The position numbers and the translations under genes are program-made. A stretch of DNA of 64,000 bases from DASRAA01 sp963814165 (GTDB taxonomy: Bacteria > Acidobacteriota > Terriglobia > Terriglobales > Acidobacteriaceae). The notes below the pieces were generated by a model, which ran no database searches, was not told the origin of the DNA, and worked only from the letters and a program-made list of their open reading frames with translations. How positions within the stretch are numbered: the first letter of the stretch is position 1; the number at the start of each line of letters is the position of its first letter. Of this stretch, positions 17,071-26,332 are shown one piece after another. The stretch lies in assembly GCA_963814165.1 (NCBI GenBank), contig CAWFBW010000005.1, forward strand, positions 62,001-126,000, given 5' to 3'.

Positions 17071-20000
17071 CTACTCTCCCTGCCCGGCTCCCACAGTTAG
17101 AGACGGCACGCCGTTCTTACGCATTAGGTTGTTGAGCGCCGGAACATCGGCCGACTCGATCTGCTGCCACTTGGCCAACTGCGCCCCCAGCCGCGTATGC
17201 AATTCGTCATACACTTCGAGCTGCTGCGCGGTGGGCGCCTGGTCGACGCTCTGGATCAGCTCGTTGAAGCTCCAGTACTGCTCGTTCAGCATGTTGGGGT
17301 AGCGCAGGTTGCCCTCGGAGCTCTTCATCTTCACCTGAACTAACTGCTCCTCGACCGGCGTCATTTTCTGGTCGAGCGATTTGGCCGCGGCGATCACGTC
17401 GTTGTTGGGCTTGCCTTCGCCGGCCCACTTTTGCAGCGTCTGCAGGTTTGCGCGCAGACCGCGAATCTGGTTGACCGCGCGGTGCAAGCTGTCGATGTCC
17501 TTTTGAACTTTCGCCGCGAGCTCGGCCTGCTGCTGCAGGTCGGCCTGGCTGACGATGTTTTGCAGGCGCGGATCGTTGACGACTTCGAGTGACGCGGTCT
17601 GCGTTTTACCTTTGACCGTGAGCTTGAGCTGGTAGGTTCCGGGCAGCACAAGCGGTCCGCGCGGCGGTTCGCCGACATAGAAGAGTCCGGGAACCTGTAC
17701 TGGACCGTCGGTGCGGAAGTCCCAAGCGAAGCGGTTCAGGCCCGCGTCGTCAGGCAGAAGGTTTGACGGGCGTTCCTGGTCAGGCCACTCGGGAGGCTGC
17801 TCATTTTTGCTCTCCTCGCGATTCGAGAGATGCCGCACCCGCTTGCCCTGCGCATCGAAAACATCGAGAGTGATTTCTTCTTTCTCCGCCGGCTTCGACT
17901 TCAGGGAGTAGTAAAGGATTGCGCCCTTTGGCGGATTGTCGCCGACGGGACGTTTGCGTTCAACCTGATCGGGGAAGTGCAGGCGCGTTGCCGTCGCGGG
18001 CTGGTGAAGGTGGAAATCGTCGCCGGCGATGTTGGTGCTCGCCTGGCGCAGCGGACTCACGTCATCGAGGATCCAGAACGAGCGGCCGTGCGTGGCGGCG
18101 ATGAGATCGTTATCCTTCACCGCGAGATCGTGCACGGGCGAGGTCGGCAAGTTGAGTTGCAGCGGCTGCCAGTGGGCGCCGTCGTCGGTGGAGAAATACA
18201 CACCGGTTTCGGTGCCGGCATAGAGGAGGCCCTTCACCTTGGGATCCTCGCGCACGGAGCGGGTGTATGAGCCGACGGGAATGCCGTTGGTGATGCGCGT
18301 CCAAGTCTTGCCGAAGTCGTGCGTCTTGTAAATAAGCGGAGTGAGGTTGTCGAGCTTGTGCAAGTCGACGGCTGCATAGGCCGTACCGGCATCGTGATGC
18401 GAGGCTTCTATGATGCTGACCAGCGCCCACTCAGGCATGTCGGCGGGAGTAACCTTCGCCCACGTCTTGCCGTCGTCGCGGGTGAGTTGAATGAGGCCGT
18501 CATCGGTGCCCGCCCACAGCACGCCCTTTTGCAGGGGTGACTCAGCCAGCGAAAACACTGTGTCGTAATACTCCACGCTGGTGATGTCGAGCGTGATGTC
18601 GCCGCCCGAGGGCTTCTGCTTGCTCTTGTCGTTGCGCGTCAGGTCCGGGCTGATGGCCTTCCAACTGTGTCCGCGGTCTTCGGTCTTCAATACATACTGC
18701 GAGGCGCTGTAGATGACGTTGGAGTCGTAGTGTGAGGCATAGACCGGCTCGGTCCATTGGAAGCGGTATTTCTGCACATCGGCGCCGTTCCCGGAAGTGT
18801 CGATGGGATAGGGCGAGACGTCTTGCAGTTGATTGGTGCGGTGGTCGTAGCGCGTGACGATAGCGGCATCGGAACCGGCGTACACAATGTCGGGGTCCTT
18901 CGGATCCGGCGAGATGTAACCGCTTTCGCCTCCGCCGACTTCGTACCAGTCCTGGCGTGCGATAACGCCCTCATCACTGTAGCTGGCGATGCCGACGGTG
19001 CTGTTATCCTGCTGCGCGCCGTACACGCGATAGGGCCAGTGATTGTCAGTGGCGACGTGGTAGAACTGCGCGGTCGGCTGGTTGTTCTGCTGCGTCCAGG
19101 TCTTGCCGCCGTCCACCGAGATGGTCACGCCGCCATCGTTGCTGTTCATGATGCGCTGCGGGTTGGTGGGGTCGATCCAGAGGCCGTGGTGGTCGCCGTG
19201 GGGCGCGGGCAGCAACTCAAACGATTTGCCTCCGTCGGTCGAACGGAACGCGCCGGTGTTGAGCACGTACACCGTATCGGCATTCTTGGGATCGGCAAAG
19301 ACATGAGTAAAATACCAGGCGCGTTGGCGATAGCGCTCATCATCGTTGACGCGAGTCCACGTGTTGCCAGCGTCGTCGGACCGGAATAGGCCGCCTTCTT
19401 TGGCTTCGATCAAGGCGTACACGCGATTGGAGTCGGCGCCAGACACCGACACGCCGATGCGTCCGAGCTCGCCGCTGGGCAGGCCGTTGCCCTGCAACTG
19501 CTTCCACGCGAGCCCGCCGTCGGTAGACTTATACAGCCCGCTGCCCGGACCGCCACTTGTAAAGACCCAAGGTTGACGACGCACTTGATACATCGCGGCA
19601 TAGACGATGCTGGAGTTCTTCGGGTCGAACACCACGTCGATGGCGCCGGTGTTTTCATCCTTGTACAGGACCTTCTGCCAGGTCTTGCCGCCGTCGGCGG
19701 TGCGGAAGACGCCGCGCTCGGTGTTCGGGCCCCAGGCGTGCCCGAGAGCCGCGACTAGAACGATGTCAGGATTGCGCGGGTCGATGATGACCGCGCCAAT
19801 GTGGCGCGAGTCTTTCAGGCCGACGTTGGTCCAGGTGTGTCCGGCGTCGGTGGACTTGTAGACCCCGTCGCCATAAGAGATGTTGCCGCGCAGGCAGGCT
19901 TCACCGCTACCGGCATAAAGAATATTGTGGTCAGAATCGGCCAGGGCAATCGCGCCGATAGACGAAATACTTTGATGATCGAAAGTCGGCGTCCATGTCA

Positions 20001-20220
20001 TGCCGCCGTTGGTGCTCTTGAAAATGCCGCCAGCCACCGCACCGAAGTAATAGGTATTGGGATCGCCCGGTACGCCGGTGACCGCCAGCACGCGGCCGCC
20101 GCGGAAGGGGCCGATTTGGCGCCACTTCATTCCTCCTACGAGGCTAGTATCCACCTGCGCGGACAACGTTAGGGGCAACGTGCAACACAGCAACAAACCA
20201 AGCGAAAACCAACGACGCAT
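17071..20220 (-). CDS. Sortilin/BNR-repeat (VPS10-like beta-propeller) exported protein
   Basis: 1049 residues from ATG 20220, which follows a GAGGG site; the open frame upstream to 20349 is not convincing. A signal peptide (MRRWFSLGLLLCCTLPLTLS, then AQ) is followed by many beta-propeller blades with the Asp-box/BNR motif (STNGGMTWTP, STDAGHTWTNVG, TADGGKTWQKV, STDGGLAWKQL). The last ~300 residues form a separate domain with a helical end (QKDIDSLHRAVNQIRG). Proteins of this type are common in Acidobacteriota and are often annotated as glycosyl hydrolases, but no catalytic residues can be assigned here. A periplasmic or outer-surface location is likely. It stands alone, divergent from the TonB-dependent receptor. 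Confidence 0.8.
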   Translation of the reverse strand: MRRWFSLGLLLCCTLPLTLSAQVDTSLVGGMKWRQIGPFRGGRVLAVTGVPGDPNTYYFGAVAGGIFKSTNGGMTWTPTFDHQSISSIGAIALADSDHNILYAGSGEACLRGNISYGDGVYKSTDAGHTWTNVGLKDSRHIGAVIIDPRNPDIVLVAALGHAWGPNTERGVFRTADGGKTWQKVLYKDENTGAIDVVFDPKNSSIVYAAMYQVRRQPWVFTSGGPGSGLYKSTDGGLAWKQLQGNGLPSGELGRIGVSVSGADSNRVYALIEAKEGGLFRSDDAGNTWTRVNDDERYRQRAWYFTHVFADPKNADTVYVLNTGAFRSTDGGKSFELLPAPHGDHHGLWIDPTNPQRIMNSNDGGVTISVDGGKTWTQQNNQPTAQFYHVATDNHWPYRVYGAQQDNSTVGIASYSDEGVIARQDWYEVGGGESGYISPDPKDPDIVYAGSDAAIVTRYDHRTNQLQDVSPYPIDTSGNGADVQKYRFQWTEPVYASHYDSNVIYSASQYVLKTEDRGHSWKAISPDLTRNDKSKQKPSGGDITLDITSVEYYDTVFSLAESPLQKGVLWAGTDDGLIQLTRDDGKTWAKVTPADMPEWALVSIIEASHHDAGTAYAAVDLHKLDNLTPLIYKTHDFGKTWTRITNGIPVGSYTRSVREDPKVKGLLYAGTETGVYFSTDDGAHWQPLQLNLPTSPVHDLAVKDNDLIAATHGRSFWILDDVSPLRQASTNIAGDDFHLHQPATATRLHFPDQVERKRPVGDNPPKGAILYYSLKSKPAEKEEITLDVFDAQGKRVRHLSNREESKNEQPPEWPDQERPSNLLPDDAGLNRFAWDFRTDGPVQVPGLFYVGEPPRGPLVLPGTYQLKLTVKGKTQTASLEVVNDPRLQNIVSQADLQQQAELAAKVQKDIDSLHRAVNQIRGLRANLQTLQKWAGEGKPNNDVIAAAKSLDQKMTPVEEQLVQVKMKSSEGNLRYPNMLNEQYWSFNELIQSVDQAPTAQQLEVYDELHTRLGAQLAKWQQIESADVPALNNLMRKNGVPSLTVGAGQGE

Positions 20221-20653
20221 TCGGAAACCCTCAGATGGAGTGGAGTGGAGAAGAGTTCGCGTAATCGTAATGGCTCGCCGTCGCGGATGCAAGGCGCGGA
20301 GAATTGTGGCGCGCCGCCAAAAAATTTCTGCGATTCCGTGGGCGATCACCGTCCCTCGCTACTGCGTCTGGAGCACCAAAGCTAGCACTTCAAACCCAGC
20401 TAATGCCAAATCTACAAAGGTGATAGCGGAGATTTAGCACTTTAGTGGTCTTGCAATGTCGTGGAACGAGGAATAGCGTCTCAGAACATTAGGATAGGCG
20501 AAGAGTTTCTTCGCGGGGGCAGTACGGGGTTGTAAGGGGTTACGAGACCGTTTGTTTTCTGCCTTCCGCGTAGCAACTACATCATCAACTAAGTGGGTTG
20601 CCGTACGGGCTACCGTACGCATGTTCAGTAACTGAAAAACTGAAGAGGGGGAC
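20221..20653. other. Divergent intergenic region between BNR protein and TonB receptor
   Basis: 433 bases with no convincing gene. Two copies of CCGTACG (20601-20607 and 20613-20619), 12 bp apart and each holding the palindrome CGTACG, lie about 35-55 bp upstream of the receptor ATG and could be an operator. An AGAGGGGG ribosome-binding site precedes 20654. No clear sigma-70 promoter was recognised. Confidence 0.4.
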
Positions 20654-23600
20654 ATGATGAGGCGTTTACAACTCCCGGGGTACTTCCCATCCATGGCGCT
20701 ATTGACCGTGATTTTGCTGGTCGGCGCTGCGCTCCCCATGTGGGGGCAAACGGGCTCGCTGGGCACCATGACTGGAGTCGTGACTGACCCCAGCAACGCG
20801 GTGGTTCCAGATGCGACCGTAACGATCAAAGACAAATCTACGAATTCAGTCCAGACAGTAACGACGAACAACGCTGGCCGGTACACGTTTCTCAACGTGC
20901 GCCCGGGCGACTATGAAGTGACCGTGACCAAGACAGGATTCTCCAAAGTCACGATCCCGAGCGATATCGTGGAAGTTGGCATGACTTCTACCAACAACAT
21001 TACGCTGAAGGTCGGAAGCGAAAGCCAGACCGTCGAAGTGCAAGCCAACGGCGTGGAGCTGCAGACCCTCAACGCTACCGTGGGAACCACTGTGAACGGA
21101 CTTTCGCTGCAGTCGCTTCCCAGCATCCAGCGCGACACCAGCACGTTCCTGACACTGCAGGCGGGCATTAGCCCTGACGGCAGCGTGGCCGGAGCGGTAG
21201 TCGATCAGACTTCCTTCCAGCTCGACGGTGGCGAAAACACCAACGACATGGACGGCAGCATGAGCGTCTACACCACCAGCTACGCGGGTGATCCTACGGG
21301 GGGGGTAGCCAACCAAAGCTACGGCGTGGCTGCTGGCGCTACTGGAGTCATGCCCACTCCGGCCGACAGCGTGGAAGAGTTCAAAGTCAACGTCGCCGGC
21401 CAGAGCGCGGACTTCAACAGTTCCGCGGGCGCTCAGGTCGTCATTCAGACGAAGAGCGGTACCGATCAGTGGCACGGCACTGGTTATTGGTACTACCTCG
21501 ATAACAACCTCAACGCAAATACCTGGGAAAACAACAACCAAGGTATCCCGAACTCCAGCTACCACTACAACCGATTCGGCGGCGCCATCGGCGGACCGCT
21601 CATTTCCAAGAAGGTCCTGGGCGGCAAGACGTATATCTTCGCCAACTACGAGGGTTTCCGTTGGCCGAACTCGACGACCATTGAGCGCGCCGTTCCCTCC
21701 GAGGCCATGCGTTTGGGCCTGCTGACGTTCGGCAGCACGACGTACAACCTCAACCCCATGCCCGTAACCTATCAGGGTGTAACGTACCAGCCGGCACAGT
21801 GTCCGGCAGGGCCGTGCGACCCGCGTGGTATCGGCATCAATCCGATGATGCAGCAGCTCTGGAACAAGTACATGCCGCTGTCGAACGAAAGCGGCTGCGG
21901 ATTGAGCCGTTGCGACGACAACAACATTCTGGGTTTTCTGGCCAACGTTGGCATACCCCAGTCATCGAACTTCGCTGTGACCAAAATCGACCATAACTTT
22001 GGGGATAAATGGAAGTTCTTCGCCAGCTACCGCTACTTCAACCTTACCCATGCCACGACTGCGCAGATCGATATTGGAGGATTTGCTCCGGGAGGCACGC
22101 TTGGCGTGCCGAACTCCCTCTCCAACACTCCGCAGCAGGCGTGGTTCCTGGTGGGCGGACTCGACGCCAACCTGTCGAACAGCTGGACCAATTCGATCCG
22201 CTACAGCTACCTGCGTAACTGGTGGGCGTATGGCCGTTTCGGCGGACCAGTGCAGTTCCCCGGTCTCGGCGGAGCGCTGGAGCCGGGTGGCGAACAACGC
22301 ACGCAGGCCTTGCTCCCCTATAACGTCGACAATCAAAATACGCGTAGCCGCTTCTGGGATGGGCAGGATCAGATGATCCGCGATGACGCGACCTGGATCC
22401 ACGGCAAACACATGGTGCAGTTCGGCGGCATGTACCAGCACAATTTCAACTGGCACAGCCGAAGCGATAACGGCGGCGGCATCAACTACTACCCGGTGTA
22501 CCGGATTGGCGATGGAGCCGGCGGCAATGGCCTCACCGGCATGCAGGGATACACTCCCTCCACCTACACGGGTTCCTCCACAACGTGGAACCGCGACTAC
22601 GCCATGGTGTTGGGCATGGTTGGGATATCGCAAGTCGCCTACACCCGAACCGGCAATGACCTGACCTTAAACCCACCGCTCACTCCCGCATACGACAAGG
22701 TCACCATCCCGTACTACAACTTCTACGGTGGAGACACCTGGCGGATGACGCCCCGGTTCACCCTGACGTACGGCCTGGGGTGGACGCTGGAAATGCCGCC
22801 CACCGAAGCTACGGGCAAACAGGTTCTGCTTGTCGGACCGGACAACAATCCGATCACCGAAGCGCAGTACATGAATGCCCGACAGCAGGCCGCCCTGCAG
22901 GGACAGGTGTATAACCCGCTGGTCGGTTTTAGCTTGTTGGGAAACGTAGGCAGCCATCCCTCCTACATCTACAACCCGTACTACGGTGAATGGAGTCCGC
23001 GCGTTGCCGGCGCATGGGACGTGAACGGTGACGGCAAGACGGTTGTTCGTGGCGGCTATGGATTGACCTACGGCCGCCTCAACGGTGTGGACTTGGTGCT
23101 GGTTCCGCTGCTCGGAACAGGCCTGATTCAGGCGGTGCAATGTACCGCCGTAATGGCGAACGGTACCTGCGGAGGTTCACCTAGCCCGAACTCGGTCTTC
23201 CGTGTTGGGACCGATGGCCTAGTAGCGCCGCTCCAAACCGTTAGTCAGACCCTGCCTCAGCCTTACTACCCCGGCGTGAGCGGAGCGGCGGCGGCGGCCG
23301 GTGAGACGTTGGACCCGGACTTCCGCCCCAACCACATTCACACCTTCACCTTGTCGTTTGCTCGCCAACTCAACAACAACATGAGTCTTGAGGTTGGCTA
23401 CATCGGCCGCATCATCAAGAACGAGTATATGGGCGTCAACCTCAATTCGGTGCCCTACATGATGACGATGGGTGGCCAGACCTTTGCCAAAGCCTACGCC
23501 AACATGGAGATTGGCTACTGCGGTGGCGGCAATGTGAACGCTATGGGCGGAAGCCAGTGCATCGGCAACCCAGCAGCGGTCGCACCCCAGCCTTTCTTTG

Positions 23601-24679
23601 AAACTGCCTTGGCTGGTACCGGCTATTGCAACGGCTACGCCAACTGCACACAGGCAGTCATCGACAGGGAAGGAGTCGGTGCAAACGGTAACGGCAATCT
23701 CGGAATCCAAAACGTGTGGAGCCTATGGAGCGACCTGGACAACGGTGGCTTCAACTTCGCACGCAGCATGATGAACACTCCGTTGCCCGGCGTGAATGGC
23801 GGACAAGGTCAGCTCACCAGCGGTGTGGGTGTGAACACCAGCATTGGATATGGCAACTACAATGGTATGTTCGTGACTTTCAAGATGCAGGCGTGGAAGG
23901 GCCTCTCGATGCAGTCGAACTTCACCTGGGGGAAGGCGCTGGGCACCGGCGCTGCAGTCCAGGCGACTAGTTCGGCTACGCCGGTAGATCCGTTCAACCT
24001 GCGAACCGGCTACGGGTTTCAGGCGTGGGATCGCAGGTTCATCTACAACCTGTACATGGTTTACCAGCCCAATTTCTACAAGACGCAGTCCGGCTTCCTC
24101 GGCCATGTCCTGGGTGGCTGGACGATTGCTCCTGTCTTCACCACCGGAAGCGGTCTGCCGATAACTTTGGGCACCGCCAACGCTATAAGCGGCGGCGGCC
24201 AGGCCTTCGGTGAAGGCGACTCCAACAACTTCTATGGGTACGGAAACTCAGAGAACGCCATTCCGATCACGCCGTCGATGTGCTCCAGCAATGCCTCCGC
24301 GCACTACAACGTTGCGGGCTCGAACGGGATTGGCGATTCCGGCTACGGAATCAATATGTTCTCGAATCCGGAAGCGGCATGGAACAACATACGCCAGCCG
24401 ATTCTCGGCTACGACACCCGCGACGGGGGCTGGGGCGTTTGCCGCGGCTTGCCTTATTGGAACGTGGACGTGAGCCTCAAGAAGCAGATCAGGATCACGG
24501 AGCGCATCAATACAGAGCTTCAGTTCGTGTTCACCAATGTGTTTAACCACGCCCAGCTTGGCGACCCGCCGGGTGATTATCTCGACACGAGTACCCCGTC
24601 CTCTTGGGGCACTTTGCCGGGATCGGTCGCCAGCACCAACCCGCGCCAGATTCAGTTCGGCTTGCGCGTCAACTTCTAG
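20654..24679 (+). CDS. Oar-like TonB-dependent receptor with carboxypeptidase-regulatory domain
   Basis: A 1341-residue outer-membrane protein. After a signal peptide (MALLTVILLVGAALPMWGQ) comes a carboxypeptidase-regulatory-like domain (GVVTDPSNAVVPDATVTIK, GRYTFLNVRPGDYEVTV), a plug domain (SFQLDGGENTNDMDG, VEEFKVNVAGQSADFNSSAG) and a long beta-barrel that ends in an aromatic residue (RQIQFGLRVNF), as outer-membrane barrels do. Such receptors take up large substrates such as glycans or peptides with TonB-ExbBD energy; the substrate is unknown. Two Met codons in tandem leave the start ambiguous by one residue. No regulator or glycan enzyme is coupled to it. A strong terminator follows. Confidence 0.92.
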   Translation: MMRRLQLPGYFPSMALLTVILLVGAALPMWGQTGSLGTMTGVVTDPSNAVVPDATVTIKDKSTNSVQTVTTNNAGRYTFLNVRPGDYEVTVTKTGFSKVTIPSDIVEVGMTSTNNITLKVGSESQTVEVQANGVELQTLNATVGTTVNGLSLQSLPSIQRDTSTFLTLQAGISPDGSVAGAVVDQTSFQLDGGENTNDMDGSMSVYTTSYAGDPTGGVANQSYGVAAGATGVMPTPADSVEEFKVNVAGQSADFNSSAGAQVVIQTKSGTDQWHGTGYWYYLDNNLNANTWENNNQGIPNSSYHYNRFGGAIGGPLISKKVLGGKTYIFANYEGFRWPNSTTIERAVPSEAMRLGLLTFGSTTYNLNPMPVTYQGVTYQPAQCPAGPCDPRGIGINPMMQQLWNKYMPLSNESGCGLSRCDDNNILGFLANVGIPQSSNFAVTKIDHNFGDKWKFFASYRYFNLTHATTAQIDIGGFAPGGTLGVPNSLSNTPQQAWFLVGGLDANLSNSWTNSIRYSYLRNWWAYGRFGGPVQFPGLGGALEPGGEQRTQALLPYNVDNQNTRSRFWDGQDQMIRDDATWIHGKHMVQFGGMYQHNFNWHSRSDNGGGINYYPVYRIGDGAGGNGLTGMQGYTPSTYTGSSTTWNRDYAMVLGMVGISQVAYTRTGNDLTLNPPLTPAYDKVTIPYYNFYGGDTWRMTPRFTLTYGLGWTLEMPPTEATGKQVLLVGPDNNPITEAQYMNARQQAALQGQVYNPLVGFSLLGNVGSHPSYIYNPYYGEWSPRVAGAWDVNGDGKTVVRGGYGLTYGRLNGVDLVLVPLLGTGLIQAVQCTAVMANGTCGGSPSPNSVFRVGTDGLVAPLQTVSQTLPQPYYPGVSGAAAAAGETLDPDFRPNHIHTFTLSFARQLNNNMSLEVGYIGRIIKNEYMGVNLNSVPYMMTMGGQTFAKAYANMEIGYCGGGNVNAMGGSQCIGNPAAVAPQPFFETALAGTGYCNGYANCTQAVIDREGVGANGNGNLGIQNVWSLWSDLDNGGFNFARSMMNTPLPGVNGGQGQLTSGVGVNTSIGYGNYNGMFVTFKMQAWKGLSMQSNFTWGKALGTGAAVQATSSATPVDPFNLRTGYGFQAWDRRFIYNLYMVYQPNFYKTQSGFLGHVLGGWTIAPVFTTGSGLPITLGTANAISGGGQAFGEGDSNNFYGYGNSENAIPITPSMCSSNASAHYNVAGSNGIGDSGYGINMFSNPEAAWNNIRQPILGYDTRDGGWGVCRGLPYWNVDVSLKKQIRITERINTELQFVFTNVFNHAQLGDPPGDYLDTSTPSSWGTLPGSVASTNPRQIQFGLRVNF

Positions 24680-24698
24680 GAGTCCGTACGTTTTTCTC

Positions 24699-24729
24699 GG
24701 CCGGGAGCTTCGCTCCCGGCCCTTTTTTT
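24699..24729 (+). terminator. Strong Rho-independent terminator after TonB receptor
   Basis: A perfect 10-bp stem GGCCGGGAGC/GCTCCCGGCC with a TTC loop (24699-24721) is followed by TTTTTTT. It lies 20 bp after the receptor stop codon. Confidence 0.95.
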
Positions 24730-24804
24730 ATTGCGCGAGTTTCCGAAGCAAAGGAACGTCTGGAATGGCTTTACAATAGAAACACTGCGGCACCCGCCCC
24801 ACGC

Positions 24805-24894
24805 GGAGGGATGTGTGAGCGGTTGAAACAGGCGGTCTTGAAAACCGCTGTACCTGAAAGGGTACCGGGGGTTCGAATCCCTCTCCCTCCGCCA
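24805..24894 (+). tRNA. tRNA-Ser (anticodon UGA), CCA encoded
   Basis: The acceptor stem pairs GGAGGGA (24805-24811) with TCCCTCC (24884-24890), then discriminator G and an encoded CCA (24892-24894). The anticodon arm GCGGT-CTTGAAA-ACCGC gives anticodon TGA, which reads UCA and other UCN serine codons. A long variable arm (GTACC/GGTAC) and the T-loop GTTCGAATC confirm the serine class. At 87 nt plus CCA it is normal for tRNA-Ser. Confidence 0.97.
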
Positions 24895-25060
24895 CTTTCC
24901 TCATCCCCGCTTTCGAGTCCGAATGCCTTCAGGCCGCCTCGACCCAGTTGGGATGATTCCCTGTATCATGTTCCACGGAGCCAGGCCGCGTCACACAGCA
25001 TGCTTCCCGGTTCCAACATTCCTACGCACAGCAACACGGCAGTTCGAACCAGGAGAACGA

Positions 25061-25267
25061 ATGGCGACAAAGTACCGGGTGATTAAAGTTAAGGGAGCAC
25101 AATCTGAGTCTTTCATCGTGGTCGGCATTGATTTCGACGACCACACCATCAAGAGCACCTCCCCTTCAATGTCGGAAGCGGATCTGCGGGAGCACCTGCA
25201 CCAGGCCGGCGCAACCGTCGAGGAAGTCGCCACATGGATTGAGCAGGGCCGCGCCTATCCCGGATAG
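25061..25267 (+). CDS. Small conserved-looking hypothetical protein (68 aa)
   Basis: ATG 25061 is preceded by AGGAGAAC, a good ribosome-binding site, so the open frame further upstream is not used. The product (MATKYRVIKVKGAQSES, FIVVGIDFDDHTIKS, ending IEQGRAYPG) is acidic with a beta-rich first half and a helical second half (SEADLREHLHQAGATVEEVA). There is no signal peptide and no cysteine pair. I recognise no family. It lies between tRNA-Ser and a repeat-bearing gap and appears to be a single gene. Confidence 0.6.
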   Translation: MATKYRVIKVKGAQSESFIVVGIDFDDHTIKSTSPSMSEADLREHLHQAGATVEEVATWIEQGRAYPG

Positions 25268-25860
25268 ACCGGTTTACGCGACACCGTAGCGGATCGGCAC
25301 AGGATGCCAAATCGATTGTCAGGCACAGTTCGTCGACTGCTTTCTTCGGCATCCCGCTATGCTCCCCGCCCGGCAGGGGTCCGATTCCCCATTTTGGTTT
25401 GCATCGGTTACTTTAGTTTTCTGGCACCGCAGAATCTTCTTGCATTGGCTTTCCCCAGCCGTTACAACTTGATCGGTGGGGGCCACGGGATTTGTGTCGT
25501 TGGCCACCGGCGCCCAGCATGCGCTGCCAATATGCTCTTTGAAAATTCCAAAAGTCGGACTGGCACTCCGTACAGCACTAAAAACTGGCCGCTAAGTCCT
25601 AGGGGCAGACATGGATACGTATAACTAGCTGATGAATCAATGAGATGCGAGCAATTTCCGGCTAAACCATTGATTCTAAACAGTCGTGATATTTGTTTTT
25701 TCTTTGTTGTGTTATACATAGCTATTACAGATAGAACACTTCTGACGGAGTCGGCTTCAGGCCTCTGGCAATGACGTTTCTCGGCTGCACCAGCAACAGA
25801 ACTGCTCTAGAATACGGAATTGCCGTAACCGGGCTGGTGGCGCGAAGGAGGTCGATCGTA
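25268..25860. other. Gene-poor gap with a family D repeat
   Basis: 593 bases without a supported gene. 25406-25498 is a family D repeat (starts GGTTACTTTAGTTT, ends GGGATTTGTGTC), related to 49756-49844. From about 25600 to 25740 the sequence becomes AT-rich (TTTGTTTTTTCTTTG), possibly promoter sequence for the cupin gene, but no clear -35/-10 pair is assigned. Confidence 0.5.
25406..25498 (+). repeat. Family D dispersed repeat, copy 1
   Basis: Conserved blocks GGTTACTTTAGTTT at the left, a CGTTA block in the middle and GGGATTTGTGTC at the right are shared, in the same order and nearly the same spacing, with 49756-49844. The sequence between the blocks has diverged strongly, so this is an old repeat or a structured element. 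Confidence 0.5.
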
Positions 25861-26253
25861 ATGGTTGAATCAGATGTCCTGCTGGCGCCCATCAAAGGTG
25901 CCGAACATCGCGAGGCGGGGAGTGTGCAGCTCGATATCGTTCGTGCCGGAAGCTGCCAGGTGAAGCGCGTAGTCTATCCCGTCGGCTTTCGCTGGTCGAA
26001 AGACATGAAGCCGCAGGTGGGTACCGATCTCTGCATGCACGCGCATGTAGGATTCCTGGCGCGGGGGCAGATCCACATGGAATTCGCTGACGGTTGCGTG
26101 CTCGATTTCCGCGCGCCCCAGGTGCTCTGCATCGAGCCGGGCCACGACGGATTCGTCGTCGGCGACGAACCCGCGGTGGTGATCGAAATCGACTTCGGCG
26201 GTGACACCGTCAGAAAGCTGGGTATGCCCGAGAAGCACGCGCACGGCAACTAG
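25861..26253 (+). CDS. Cupin-fold protein
   Basis: 130 residues from ATG 25861, which has a GGAGG site upstream; the frame upstream to 25771 is probably untranslated. A single cupin barrel is suggested by CMHAHVGFLARGQIHMEF (His-x-His then a Gly turn) and the second half IEPGHDGFVVGDEPAVVIEID. The paired histidines and the later His in PGHDG could bind a metal. Cupins of this size are often sensors or isomerase/dioxygenase-like enzymes; the substrate is not predictable. It stands alone, convergent with the beta-galactosidase operon. Confidence 0.7.
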   Translation: MVESDVLLAPIKGAEHREAGSVQLDIVRAGSCQVKRVVYPVGFRWSKDMKPQVGTDLCMHAHVGFLARGQIHMEFADGCVLDFRAPQVLCIEPGHDGFVVGDEPAVVIEIDFGGDTVRKLGMPEKHAHGN

Positions 26254-26332
26254 GCTTCAGGAAAGGCGAAGTGCACGGCACGGCGTTTCGCCTCACCCCT
26301 CGCTCTCGCTGGTCGTGGTGCGATGACAAAAA

